DNA of 11,518 nt from Sulfurovum sp. (GCA_020721385.1 DYMW01000042.1:1335-12852); one strand, 5' to 3'. Shown: positions 1 to 7,190, numbered from the stretch's first letter. A program made the numbers and translations. Notes: generated by a model from the letters alone, not told the origin.

Positions 1-57
1 TTCATAAATGTTATTGTCACAAATAAGATGATAAGTCACGTTTAATTTTCCTTGCAT
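1..57 (-). CDS. N-terminal fragment of an unidentified protein, cut by the window edge
   Basis: An open frame runs leftward from an ATG at 57-55 to the window edge (19 codons, no stop), beginning MQGKLNVTYHLICDNNIYE. An AAGGCG Shine-Dalgarno-like sequence at 65-70 lies 7 nt upstream of the ATG. A perfect extended -10 box (TGTTATAAT, minus strand, 99-91) lies about 35 nt upstream, so transcription and translation signals agree. The fragment is too short for me to assign a family. It is divergently arranged with the HIT gene. It could be a chance frame, but the coordinated promoter and ribosome site argue for a real gene. Confidence 0.5.
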   Translation of the reverse strand, partial: MQGKLNVTYHLICDNNIYE

Positions 58-90
58 TTGGATTCGCCTTTAGATTTTTTAAGTTGATTC

Positions 91-99
91 ATTATAACA
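91..99 (-). promoter_or_regulatory. Extended -10 promoter element for the leftward gene at 1-57
   Basis: On the minus strand this reads TGTTATAAT, a consensus TATAAT with an extended TG, placed so that transcription would start near position 84, about 27 nt before the ATG at 57. No good -35 is visible, which is usual for the main sigma factor of Campylobacterota. For the rightward HIT gene the best -10 candidate I see is TAAAAT at 106-111, which is weaker. Confidence 0.5.
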
Positions 100-150
100 T
101 AGAAGTAAAATTACCATTAAAAAAATGTCAAAATGTCATATTTTTACCAC

Positions 151-157
151 AAAGGAG
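151..157 (+). promoter_or_regulatory. Ribosome binding site that fixes the HIT gene start
   Basis: AAAGGAG lies 4 nt upstream of the ATG at 162. It decides against the longer in-frame start at 84, which has no such site. Confidence 0.75.
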
Positions 158-161
158 CGTT

Positions 162-524
162 ATGAAACCGATATATGAGAATGCGTTGATTAGAATAGAA
201 ATCGAAAAAAGTGAAATACCTTGGTTAAAGATATTTACCCAAAAAGCCTATAAAGAGTTTTCAGAGTGTACGGCAGAAGAGAAGTTGGAGATATTTAGGG
301 CGTTAGATGTGATTGAAAAAGAGATGTTGAGTTTTTTTAATCCACACAAAATCAATATTGCCAGTTTTGGAAATTATGTTCCTCATGTTCATTGGCATAT
401 TATGGCACGGTTTGAAGAGGACAGCTATTTTCCTGAACCAATGTGGGGAAAAAAGCAACGCGAAGGAACGTATGTTTTAGAAAATTTTGAAACATTTATT
501 CAACGCGTACAAGCAGTTATTTAA
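162..524 (+). CDS. HIT-family nucleotide hydrolase/transferase
   Basis: A 120-residue protein of the histidine-triad superfamily, whose members hydrolyse or transfer nucleoside monophosphates from substrates such as diadenosine polyphosphates or AMP conjugates. The catalytic motif is HVHWH (His75, His77, His79) within the segment VPHVHWHIMARF; the middle or last His would be the nucleophile by family precedent. It is followed by a conserved-looking FPEPMWGKKQRE segment (residues 90-101). The whole protein is one HIT domain with no signal peptide or membrane helix, so it should be cytoplasmic. I chose the ATG at 162 because of the AAAGGAG just upstream; a start at 84 would add 26 unconserved residues. 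It is monocistronic, converging on the 50-codon leftward gene with an 8-nt tail overlap. The true substrate cannot be read from the sequence. Confidence 0.88.
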   Translation: MKPIYENALIRIEIEKSEIPWLKIFTQKAYKEFSECTAEEKLEIFRALDVIEKEMLSFFNPHKINIASFGNYVPHVHWHIMARFEEDSYFPEPMWGKKQREGTYVLENFETFIQRVQAVI

Positions 525-669
525 AGAAAAAATTTACCACCCGTTTAAAAAGAGAAGTTTTCTCTTTTTTAGGGGTTTTACTCGGATGAATATAATTTCT
601 TTGAGGATTTAATTTGTTCAGATATGCATTGGCCTCTTTAAGCTTTTTGGGTTCAAAATCAATTTGCAT
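517..669 (-). CDS. Small basic protein (50 aa), last gene of the envelope/motor operon
   Basis: An uninterrupted 50-codon frame begins at ATG 669-667, which lies inside the end of the OmpA-like gene (that gene's TGA is at 661-659, an 11-nt overlap), and ends with TAA at 519-517. The product starts MQIDFEPKKLKEANAYLNKL and ends SLFKRVVNFFFK. It has 10 Lys and 2 Arg, a Lys-rich middle (residues 31-37) and a C-terminus of alternating basic and aromatic residues that could be an amphipathic, membrane-touching helix. There is no strong Shine-Dalgarno, only a GAGAG 9 nt upstream, so translation is probably coupled to the gene before it. An open frame of this length is unlikely by chance in such AT-rich DNA. 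I recognise no family. Its position suggests an accessory to the channel/OmpA pair, which is inference only. Confidence 0.55.
   Translation of the reverse strand: MQIDFEPKKLKEANAYLNKLNPQRNYIHPSKTPKKEKTSLFKRVVNFFFK
547..570 (+). terminator. Inverted repeat with U-tract, candidate terminator of the HIT gene
   Basis: A perfect 10-bp stem (547-556 with 560-569) has a 3-nt loop and a run of six T at 565-570. Only three pairs are G-C, so the hairpin is weak by calculation-free inspection. It lies 22 nt after the HIT stop codon, where a terminator is expected. Being an A/T-flanked palindrome, it could act in both directions, but on the minus strand it falls within the coding sequence of the 50-codon gene. 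Confidence 0.45.
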
Positions 670-1711
670 CTAAAATTCTCTCTATTTCATACATCGCATC
701 TTCATTTTTAAGTCTAAACTTAACCTCTATTCTACGACTGGCATCTTTGTCTTCTAGCCCATTTATTTTGATGGCATCTTGATATGAGCGTCCACTTGCC
801 ACGAGTTTGTCTTGGATGTTATGCTGTTTAATATAATCTAAGGTAAGCAAATAGTTCATTACTGCATAAGCACGTTGTTGTGAAAGATTGAGGTTATACA
901 GGTAAGAACCATCACTGTCGGTATGTCCTTCAATAATAATGCTGTCTAAATGTTCAGCAATAGTTTTATTGGTAATAAGCGTGTTGACATACTCAATAAA
1001 ATTGGCTTTAAGTTCACTTTTAGCACTCTCTTTTAACTCTGATGAACCTTTGTCAAATAAAACATTGGAGGCTAAACGTAATGAACCACTCTCTTTATCA
1101 ATATTGATTTTATTGCCCAATGAGGATTTTAACTCTGTAATTATTTGAAGTTTAATCCCTGTTAAGGATTTTATTTTTGCTTTTTGAGCTTGAAGTTTGG
1201 TTAACAAATCATCATATTTGGTCTGTTTGTTGTCTAAAGCTTGAAGCAATTGAAGCAGTTTTTCTTCATTCAATTTCAGTTTTTCATCTTGTTGGGTTAA
1301 ACTGTTGGAGAGTAAAACAACGTTGTTTTTATAGTTGTCTAGTTCAATATTGTGCTGATTTAAACTGTTGTTTTGCTCTTCGGTTAAGTTTTGCAATACG
1401 ATAATCTGTTCAGAGTAATCATCTATTTTTGTATTTTGAGCCAATAGAAGTTGGTTGAGTTTATTGATTTCATCATCTTTCATCTGTAAGGTTTTTGAAA
1501 GTCCTTTAAGATTGTCAGATTGCTGAACAAGGGTTCGCGTCTGTTCATTCAGTGCTGACTCTTTCTGAATTAAATCATTTTTTAAAATGGTTGATTTAAC
1601 AATAATTGCCCCAATGAGTAAAATAAATACAAAAAGTAACCCCGCCATTAAATCAGCATAAGAAATCCAAAAGTTGGTGCTTTCATTATTGGTGTTATTT
1701 TTTTTAAACAT
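659..1711 (-). CDS. OmpA/MotB-type peptidoglycan-binding stator protein with long coiled coil
   Basis: A 350-residue protein. Residues 14-38 form a single membrane helix starting FWISYADLMAG, the pattern of MotB/ZorB/TolR partners. Asp20 is placed like the ion-carrying Asp of MotB. Residues about 40-200 are Leu/Gln/Asn-rich with heptad character and should form a long periplasmic coiled coil. Residues about 207-345 are an OmpA-like peptidoglycan-binding domain: the GHTDSDG motif at 262-268 (Asp265), LSQQRA with Arg280, and SRRIEVKF near 325. Its start is 1 nt after the stop of the channel gene (TAATATG), so the two are translationally coupled and probably made in fixed proportion. The likely role is the peptidoglycan-anchored stalk of an ion-driven motor. 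Alternatives are a TolR-like or Zorya ZorB-like role. Its exact process is unknown. Confidence 0.85.
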   Translation of the reverse strand: MFKKNNTNNESTNFWISYADLMAGLLFVFILLIGAIIVKSTILKNDLIQKESALNEQTRTLVQQSDNLKGLSKTLQMKDDEINKLNQLLLAQNTKIDDYSEQIIVLQNLTEEQNNSLNQHNIELDNYKNNVVLLSNSLTQQDEKLKLNEEKLLQLLQALDNKQTKYDDLLTKLQAQKAKIKSLTGIKLQIITELKSSLGNKINIDKESGSLRLASNVLFDKGSSELKESAKSELKANFIEYVNTLITNKTIAEHLDSIIIEGHTDSDGSYLYNLNLSQQRAYAVMNYLLTLDYIKQHNIQDKLVASGRSYQDAIKINGLEDKDASRRIEVKFRLKNEDAMYEIERILDAN

Positions 1712-1712
1712 A

Positions 1713-2846
1713 TTATCGGTTCGCTATTTGGTTATAGATGGTGTTGTGGTATTCGGTAATGGTTTGCTGTAAAATTCTGTTTTGTTCACTTGTACTGTGG
1801 GCAAAGTTAGCCAGTTTAACCACAATGTCACCTACCTCTTGGTCAATTTTATAAAAGGTCATGTTTAATGATTTCTCCAGCGTTACATCAAATTGATTAA
1901 GCGTATGGCTCAATGTTTGTGTGGTTCGATTAAACTCTTTGATGTTTTGTTCAATTCTATCACTTGCATTAAGAGCAGTTTGTGAATGGTGAATCTTGGA
2001 AATGGTCTCTTTTAAATCGGTTGAAACCATTTGCATGTGATTGGTAATGGTGGTAAAATTTTTATTGGTCTCTCCAATAATGGTTTGAAAATTTTCCAAA
2101 TGTTTTTCATTGAGAATTTGAATAAATTCTAAGTTAAAGGTCTCTTTGAGGGCTTTTATCATCTTTTGATCACGCATCTCATGTTGCATGTGTTCATGAC
2201 GTTTAAGTTCGCTCTGGCTCCAAATAAAACTTTTATAAATCTCTTCAAGTTCATGGCTATCATGATCAACTTTTGAGAGTCCTCTTTTTTCAAAAAAATT
2301 CCAAATAATAGAGAGTAAAATACCATAAATTGATGCATAAAAAGCAGTACCAATACCTGAAAGAAGCAACGATATTTCATGGTCTAATGCGTCGGTGTTG
2401 GTCATAGAGAAGTTGGGCATTGAGATGGCAATGGCGGTAAAGGTACCCAGAATTCCAAGCATTGGGAAAAAAGAGGGGGCAACGGAAGCGAAGTTATCAT
2501 TACGAAATGTTTTGTAGTATTCAGTTATAAAACTTTGTATCGTAATGGTTGATTTTGTTTTATCAAAGATGGTTAATGAATTGTTTTGAATCTCTTTTTG
2601 TAACTCTTTTTGTAACTCAACATACTCATGACGCATCTTACATACCACATAGTTGGCATTATGCTGAATAAAAAGAAGATAGATAACATAAATAATTGCA
2701 ATAATAATAACCGAATGAATGGTAACCTTGAGAGGAATAATGTCTAAAAATCCCATTAAAATACCTACAAAGAAAAGTGATGGTACAAGGGCAATAAAGA
2801 AGTAAGTGATAAAGCAGGGTGTGTTATTATGGGTAGGATTTGACAT
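1713..2846 (-). CDS. MotA/TolQ/ExbB-type ion channel protein with long cytoplasmic tail
   Basis: A 377-residue inner-membrane protein. Hydrophobic helices are at about 12-34, 43-60, 122-143 and 163-184. The last two carry the family signatures PMLGILGTFTAIAISM (128-143) and LLLSGIGTAFYASIYGILLS (160-179). A cytoplasmic loop (61-118) separates helices 2 and 3, and the final 190 residues form a mostly helical tail, far longer than in ExbB or TolQ. Members of this family form pentamers around a dimer of the MotB/ExbD-like partner and turn proton or sodium flow into rotation; the coupled OmpA-like gene directly downstream is that partner. A GAGGAA ribosome site (2851-2856) supports the ATG at 2846. 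The gene follows mreC by 15 nt. The overall build resembles ZorA more than flagellar MotA, but no Zorya effector genes are present. Confidence 0.83.
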   Translation of the reverse strand: MSNPTHNNTPCFITYFFIALVPSLFFVGILMGFLDIIPLKVTIHSVIIIAIIYVIYLLFIQHNANYVVCKMRHEYVELQKELQKEIQNNSLTIFDKTKSTITIQSFITEYYKTFRNDNFASVAPSFFPMLGILGTFTAIAISMPNFSMTNTDALDHEISLLLSGIGTAFYASIYGILLSIIWNFFEKRGLSKVDHDSHELEEIYKSFIWSQSELKRHEHMQHEMRDQKMIKALKETFNLEFIQILNEKHLENFQTIIGETNKNFTTITNHMQMVSTDLKETISKIHHSQTALNASDRIEQNIKEFNRTTQTLSHTLNQFDVTLEKSLNMTFYKIDQEVGDIVVKLANFAHSTSEQNRILQQTITEYHNTIYNQIANR

Positions 2847-2861
2847 TGGCTTCCTCTATGA

Positions 2862-3686
2862 TTATGGTTTGGTGCTATTGTTCTCTATATTTATGGTTGA
2901 TATATTAAGATCTTTAGGTTTGTGAAATACTTCTTTGACCAAATAGAAATAGTTGGGATGAAGTATATCGGCATAGGTTTTAATAATTGCCGTTTTATAG
3001 GTACTTTGCGTAATAATCTTGGTGACTATACCAACAGGTACATTGGATAAAAAGATGTTGTCCAAACCAGAAGTAATAACTTTATCTCCAATAGCAACTT
3101 TTGACCATTTTGGAATAAAGTTAATTTCCATTGTCTGTTCATCAATTCCTTTGGCAATTCCTGGTGTGTTCTCTTGTCCAATAAAGGTTGAAAATTGACA
3201 CTCTGGATTAGAGAGCAAAATTCCTTTAAGTGAACCTTCGGTTTTAATCGCAATACCTGCTACAACATTTTTTTGAATTAATCCATAAATCTTGTCTTCT
3301 TTTAAATCTTCACCATTGGTTAGATAGATGTTGGAAAAGTCATTGAGTTTTTTATAAGAGATGGTTTGAACCCGTATAATATTTTTATAAAAATCAAACT
3401 TTCGCTCAGAATTATTATTTAATTGCTCAAGTTGGGTTATCTTTATTTTTTGTTCATAAAGATATTTACGCAGTAAAATGTTCTCTTCTTTAAGTGTTTC
3501 AATGGAATTGGCTTGTTGCAAATATTTATCTATGATATTCCCAAGGCTGTTGGTAAAATTGAGATAACTTTCTTTGATGGGCAAAGTAACAAATGCAAAT
3601 TTATCTTGAAAAGACTCCTCTTTCTTCAAGAGGAGAAAGGTTACTAAGATAAGGATTGAGACAAATATAAATTTGCTATTCTTCAT
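2862..3686 (-). CDS. mreC: Rod shape-determining protein MreC
   Basis: A bitopic inner-membrane scaffold of the elongasome that links cytoplasmic MreB filaments to periplasmic peptidoglycan synthases. The 274-residue form begins MKNSKFIFVSILILVTFLLL, giving one membrane helix at about 5-20. A coiled coil follows (roughly 50-95), then the periplasmic beta domain (about 105-245) with the family-typical segment GDKVITSGLDNIFLSNVPVG, and a short polar tail. I chose the ATG at 3686, which overlaps the end of mreB by 11 nt (ATGAAGAATAG) and would be translated by coupling. A TTG eight codons upstream gives MIYYNKPF, is buried deeper in mreB and leaves a less natural N-terminus. No mreD follows; the next gene is the channel protein. 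The identification rests on domain layout and linkage to mreB. Confidence 0.93.
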   Translation of the reverse strand: MKNSKFIFVSILILVTFLLLKKEESFQDKFAFVTLPIKESYLNFTNSLGNIIDKYLQQANSIETLKEENILLRKYLYEQKIKITQLEQLNNNSERKFDFYKNIIRVQTISYKKLNDFSNIYLTNGEDLKEDKIYGLIQKNVVAGIAIKTEGSLKGILLSNPECQFSTFIGQENTPGIAKGIDEQTMEINFIPKWSKVAIGDKVITSGLDNIFLSNVPVGIVTKIITQSTYKTAIIKTYADILHPNYFYLVKEVFHKPKDLNISTINIENNSTKP

Positions 3687-4710
3687 AAACGGTTTGTTGT
3701 AGTAAATCAATTTCTTCTAGTGCTTTACCTGTACCTTTAGCAACCGCAAGAAGAGGCTCTTCAGCCACATAAACAGGAAGTTTAATAATGTTAGAAAGAT
3801 ATTTATCCAATCCTCTAATTAATGCACCACCACCTGTTAAGATAATGCCGTTTTCAACAATGTCACCTGCCAAGTCTGGAGGTGTTTGTTCAAGAACCAA
3901 TTTTAATGCTTCACCAATTTCTTTGATTGGTTCTTTCATTGCTTCTCTCATGTGTTCAGAGTTGATTTCAATAGAGCTTAAAAGACCAGCTACTTGGTCA
4001 CGACCTTTAACATTCATGGTAAGTTCTTCATCCAATTGAATGGCGGTACCAATATTGATTTTCATCTGTTCAGCAACTCTGTCTCCAATAAGAAGATTAA
4101 AGTTTTTCTTCATGTAATCAATGATTGATTTGTCAAGTTTATCACCAGCAGTTCTAATGGATTTAGAAAGCACCAATCCACCCAAAGAGATAACACCAAT
4201 TTCAGTTGTTCCACCACCAATATCCACCACCAAATTTCCATTTGGTTCTTTAACAGGAATACCTGCACCAATCGCAGCAGCCATAGGTTCTTCAATAAGA
4301 TACACTTCTCTAGCTCCAGCACTCATGGCAGACTCTTTAACCGCTTTACGTTCAACTTGTGTTAATCCAAAAGGAACACAAATAATAATTCTAGGTGAAA
4401 AAAGACCTTTTCTGTTGTGTACTTTTTCAATAAAATAACGAATCATCATTTCAGTGGTGTTAAAGTCAGCAATAACACCATCTCTCATTGGTCGAATTGC
4501 TTTAATGTTTCCTGGTGTTTTACCTACCATATCTTTGGCTTCTTGCCCTACTGCCAAGATATGTTCTCTTCCGTGTTTGTCATATTGAATGGCAACCACA
4601 GAAGGTTCATTAATCACAATTCCTTTTCCTTTAACCAATACTAATGTATTGGCTGTTCCTAAATCTATTGCCAAATCGTTTGAAAACATTCCTAAAAGTT
4701 TTTTAAACAT
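3676..4710 (-). CDS. mreB: Rod shape-determining actin homologue MreB
   Basis: A bacterial actin that polymerises with ATP on the inner face of the membrane and guides side-wall peptidoglycan synthesis. The 344-residue length is normal. Visible actin-fold motifs are phosphate-1 (AIDLGTANT, 14-22), the IRPMRDGVIADF block (72-83), the catalytic-Glu region IEEPMAAAIGAG (139-150, Glu140), phosphate-2 (VVDIGGGTTEIG, 161-172) and the adenosine motif GIILTGGGALIRG near 288-300. The N-terminal MFKKLLGMF is suited to membrane contact as an amphipathic helix. An AGGGA site overlapping the clpX stop region gives initiation at 4710, with 9 nt between the genes. Gene order clpX-mreB-mreC is the usual one for Campylobacterota. 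The typical CVPSG motif reads CVPFG here (111-115), a minor substitution. Confidence 0.97.
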   Translation of the reverse strand: MFKKLLGMFSNDLAIDLGTANTLVLVKGKGIVINEPSVVAIQYDKHGREHILAVGQEAKDMVGKTPGNIKAIRPMRDGVIADFNTTEMMIRYFIEKVHNRKGLFSPRIIICVPFGLTQVERKAVKESAMSAGAREVYLIEEPMAAAIGAGIPVKEPNGNLVVDIGGGTTEIGVISLGGLVLSKSIRTAGDKLDKSIIDYMKKNFNLLIGDRVAEQMKINIGTAIQLDEELTMNVKGRDQVAGLLSSIEINSEHMREAMKEPIKEIGEALKLVLEQTPPDLAGDIVENGIILTGGGALIRGLDKYLSNIIKLPVYVAEEPLLAVAKGTGKALEEIDLLQQTVYEE

Positions 4711-4719
4711 CTATTTTCC

Positions 4720-5934
4720 CTATGCTGTTTTTGAATTTTTGATATAAATGGGTTTCACACCATTGTTAATTACATCTTCTGTAATAATGACTTCATACCC
4801 TGCAAGTTCTGGAAGTTCATACATCACATCAAGTAGTGACTCTTCCATAATTGAGCGTAAACCTCTGGCACCCGTTTTTCGATTAATGGCTTTTTGAGCA
4901 ATCGCATTCAAAGCACTCTCTTCAAAAGTTAAAAGTGCATTGTCTATTTCAAAAAGTTTTTGATACTGTTTCACAATAGAGTTTTTTGGCTCTACTGCGA
5001 TACGAACCATGTCTTCAAGTGTGATTTCATCTAATGTTGCAGTAACATGTAATCGACCAATAAGTTCTGGAATAATACCAAATTGTACCAAATCATCAGA
5101 TTCAACAAAGTGAAGGCTGTTACTTTTATTGGCTTGGCTACGTTTTGTTTGACCAAAACCCAATTTGTTGCTTCCTTGACGACGTTGAATAATGTCGGCG
5201 AGTCCATCAAATGCACCACCACAGATAAAGAGTATGTTCGAGGTGTCAATTTGAAGAAAGTCTTGATTGGGATGTTTTCGTCCACCTTTGGGTGGAATGT
5301 TAACGACAGAGCCTTCAATAATTTTAAGAAGAGCTTGTTGAACGCCTTCTCCTGATACATCTCTAGTAATAGAGCGATTTTCACCCATACGGGCAATTTT
5401 ATCCATCTCATCAATAAAAATAATACCTTGTTCTGCTTTGGCAACATCACCATCAGCAGCTTGTAGGAGTTTGGTTAAAATATTTTCAACATCTTCTCCT
5501 ACATATCCTGCTTCAGTAAGATTGGTTGCATCGGAAATGGCAATGGGTACATCTAAAAATCTTGCAATGGTTTGTGCCAAGAGGGTTTTTCCTGAACCTG
5601 TTGGTCCAATAAGTAAAATGTTTGATTTATCAATACTGGTATCATTTTCATGAATATGTTTGAAAATTCTTTTATAGTGATTATAAACAGCCACAGCCAA
5701 TGTTTTTTTGGCTTCATCTTGTCCAATGACATAATCGTTCAACATTCTATGAATCTCTTTGGGAATCAACAACACAGGCGTTTCTGTATTGTTTTGAATT
5801 TGCTCATCGTCACCAAAAAGAATTTTATAAGCGGATATAACACAATTTGAACATATATAAGCGTTGTGACCTGCTATAAAAGGATTTTCTTTTTTTTCTG
5901 TAGTCTTACAAAAACTACACTCTTTTTTAGCCAT
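4720..5934 (-). CDS. clpX: ATP-dependent protease unfoldase ClpX
   Basis: A hexameric AAA+ unfoldase that recognises tagged or regulatory proteins and threads them into ClpP. At 404 residues it is full length. In order, it shows the N-terminal zinc-binding domain with Cys6, Cys9, Cys28 and Cys31; Walker A GPTGSGKT (110-117); the GYVG pore loop (143-146); Walker B IIFIDEMDKI (Asp175, Glu176); the ClpP-docking loop equivalent KLGFG, where E. coli has IGF; and sensor-2 GARGLRS near the C-terminus. Its ATG overlaps the lpxA stop by 8 nt (ATGGCTAA), with AAGGA (5944-5948) 9 nt upstream, so it is co-transcribed and coupled with lpxA. ClpP is not in this window. The family assignment is secure. Confidence 0.97.
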   Translation of the reverse strand: MAKKECSFCKTTEKKENPFIAGHNAYICSNCVISAYKILFGDDEQIQNNTETPVLLIPKEIHRMLNDYVIGQDEAKKTLAVAVYNHYKRIFKHIHENDTSIDKSNILLIGPTGSGKTLLAQTIARFLDVPIAISDATNLTEAGYVGEDVENILTKLLQAADGDVAKAEQGIIFIDEMDKIARMGENRSITRDVSGEGVQQALLKIIEGSVVNIPPKGGRKHPNQDFLQIDTSNILFICGGAFDGLADIIQRRQGSNKLGFGQTKRSQANKSNSLHFVESDDLVQFGIIPELIGRLHVTATLDEITLEDMVRIAVEPKNSIVKQYQKLFEIDNALLTFEESALNAIAQKAINRKTGARGLRSIMEESLLDVMYELPELAGYEVIITEDVINNGVKPIYIKNSKTA

Positions 5935-6718
5935 TATTGTTTTTCCTTATAAAGGGTATACCACGTTTTGATTCTGTGATAAACCTTACTAATTTTTTTA
6001 CACTTTCAGAAGTACTGCTTTGTAACAATAGCTCTGCTGTTTCTTGAAGAGCTTGACCACTTTCAAATAGTTCTCTGTAGGCAATTTTAAGGGCATTGAT
6101 TTCATCTCTTTGAAGATGTCTTCGTAAACCAGTTAGATTTAAACCCCGTAAGGTAGCTCTGTTTCCTTCTGCCAAACAGTAGGGTGGAATGTCTTGACTT
6201 AAAGCCGAAGCTCCTGCAATCATGGCAAAATCTCCAATATTGACAAATTGATGTACAGGTGTTAATCCACCAATTACCACATTGTTCCCCAAAACAACGT
6301 GTCCAGCTAGGGTTGCTCCATTGGCTAAGATACAATTATCTCCCATAATAACATCATGCCCTAAATGAACATAACCCATCAATAAATTATTATTTCCAAT
6401 TCTAGTGATGCGTCCACCACCTTCTGTTCCTGGATTAAGCAGGGTAAATTCTCGAATTTTATTGTTGTTTCCAATAATTAATTCGACATTTTCCCCTTTA
6501 AATTTTAAATCTTGGGGAATAGAACCCACAACAGCATGAGAGAAAATATGGTTATCTTCTCCAATGGTAGTGTGACCTGCTATGATGGCATGGGCATCTA
6601 TAACGGTATTGTCACCAATGGTTGTTTTTGAAGAGATGGTTACAAATGGACCAATGGTAACATGGTTACCAATTTTTGCCCCCTCTTCAATGACTGCTGT
6701 TGGATGTATATTTGACAC
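5927..6718 (-). CDS. lpxA: UDP-N-acetylglucosamine O-acyltransferase LpxA
   Basis: Catalyses the first step of lipid A synthesis, moving a 3-hydroxyacyl chain from ACP to the 3-OH of UDP-GlcNAc in the cytoplasm. The 263-residue protein has the left-handed beta-helix of hexapeptide repeats (residues 1 to about 185), the catalytic HLGHD segment with His121 aligned to E. coli His125, GATLAGHV (134-141), the VHQF block (155-158), QDIPPY, and a C-terminal helical domain. Gly169 appears to occupy the acyl-chain ruler position (Gly173 in E. coli), which favours a long chain such as C14; this is a by-eye alignment. Translation starts at GTG 6718, supported by AAGGA 8 nt upstream. It lies 22 nt after fabZ and overlaps clpX. 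The usual lipid A partners lpxD and lpxB are not nearby. Confidence 0.96.
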   Translation of the reverse strand: MSNIHPTAVIEEGAKIGNHVTIGPFVTISSKTTIGDNTVIDAHAIIAGHTTIGEDNHIFSHAVVGSIPQDLKFKGENVELIIGNNNKIREFTLLNPGTEGGGRITRIGNNNLLMGYVHLGHDVIMGDNCILANGATLAGHVVLGNNVVIGGLTPVHQFVNIGDFAMIAGASALSQDIPPYCLAEGNRATLRGLNLTGLRRHLQRDEINALKIAYRELFESGQALQETAELLLQSSTSESVKKLVRFITESKRGIPFIRKNNNG

Positions 6719-6726
6719 GTGGTGGT

Positions 6727-6731
6727 TCCTT
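6727..6731 (-). promoter_or_regulatory. Ribosome binding site supporting the lpxA GTG start
   Basis: AAGGA on the minus strand, 8 nt before GTG at 6718. The following residues MSNIHPTAVIEEGAKIG match a normal LpxA N-terminus, so the GTG start is well supported. Confidence 0.65.
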
Positions 6732-6740
6732 TTTATCGAC

Positions 6741-7190
6741 TTATTTGTCTACAATCATGGCTTTTAATTCAGCTTCAGCAACCAATTTGTCACCAACATA
6801 CGCTTTTGCATCAAGTTGCCAAACAGCACCTCTTTGTTTAAGTACGGTTAATTTATAAACCAATTGATCTCCTGGAGTAACAGGTGAACGAAATTTTGCT
6901 TTATCGATGCTCATAAAATAAACCACTTTATTGGAAGCTGCTTCTTGGTCTTCTTGGCTTGAACTTTTAAATGCAAGTACACCACCTGCTTGAGCCATAC
7001 CTTCAATAATCATAACACCAGGATAGATTGGATGATCAGGGAAATGCCCTTGAAAAACAGGTTCAGAGATGGAAACATTTTTATATCCTTCAATACTGAC
7101 TCCTTTTTCCATTTTGGTTACACGGTCAAGAAGTAAAAATGGATACCTATGTGGTAATATTTTTTGAATTTCAACTACATTAAATAGCAT
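6741..7190 (-). CDS. fabZ: 3-hydroxyacyl-ACP dehydratase FabZ
   Basis: Dehydrates 3-hydroxyacyl-ACP to trans-2-enoyl-ACP in type II fatty acid elongation; its substrate is also LpxA's acyl donor, so the two enzymes compete for or balance the same pool. The 149-residue single hot-dog domain shows LPHRYPFLLLDR (12-23), the catalytic block GHFPDHPIYPGVMIIEGMAQ (48-67) with His49 and Glu63, and the FRSPVTPGDQL strand-turn segment. The start at 7190 is preceded by AAAGG (7199-7203) with 8 nt spacing. It lies 55 nt downstream of queH, a gap that contains a weak TAAAAT box and may hold its own promoter. It is followed by lpxA after 22 nt. Length and motifs are typical, with nothing unusual. Confidence 0.97.
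   Translation of the reverse strand: MLFNVVEIQKILPHRYPFLLLDRVTKMEKGVSIEGYKNVSISEPVFQGHFPDHPIYPGVMIIEGMAQAGGVLAFKSSSQEDQEAASNKVVYFMSIDKAKFRSPVTPGDQLVYKLTVLKQRGAVWQLDAKAYVGDKLVAEAELKAMIVDK

Noticed and set aside
84..161. N-terminal extension of the HIT protein from ATG 84
   Set aside because: AAAGGAG at 151-157 points to ATG 162, and the extra 26 residues lie in promoter-like DNA.
659..2846. Zorya anti-phage system
   Set aside because: The channel/OmpA pair resembles ZorA/ZorB in layout, but no ZorC, ZorD or ZorE gene is adjacent, and the flanks are housekeeping envelope genes, not a defence island.
3687..3710. TTG start giving MreC eight more residues
   Set aside because: It sits deeper inside mreB and the ATG at 3686 gives the usual short cytoplasmic N-terminus before the membrane helix.
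4121..4438. Open frame antisense to mreB
   Set aside because: It mirrors a strongly conserved coding region, has no ribosome site or recognisable protein features, and is a codon-bias shadow.
5031..5653. Open frames overlapping clpX on both strands
   Set aside because: They are out-of-frame shadows of the ClpX AAA+ core with no domain or start signals.
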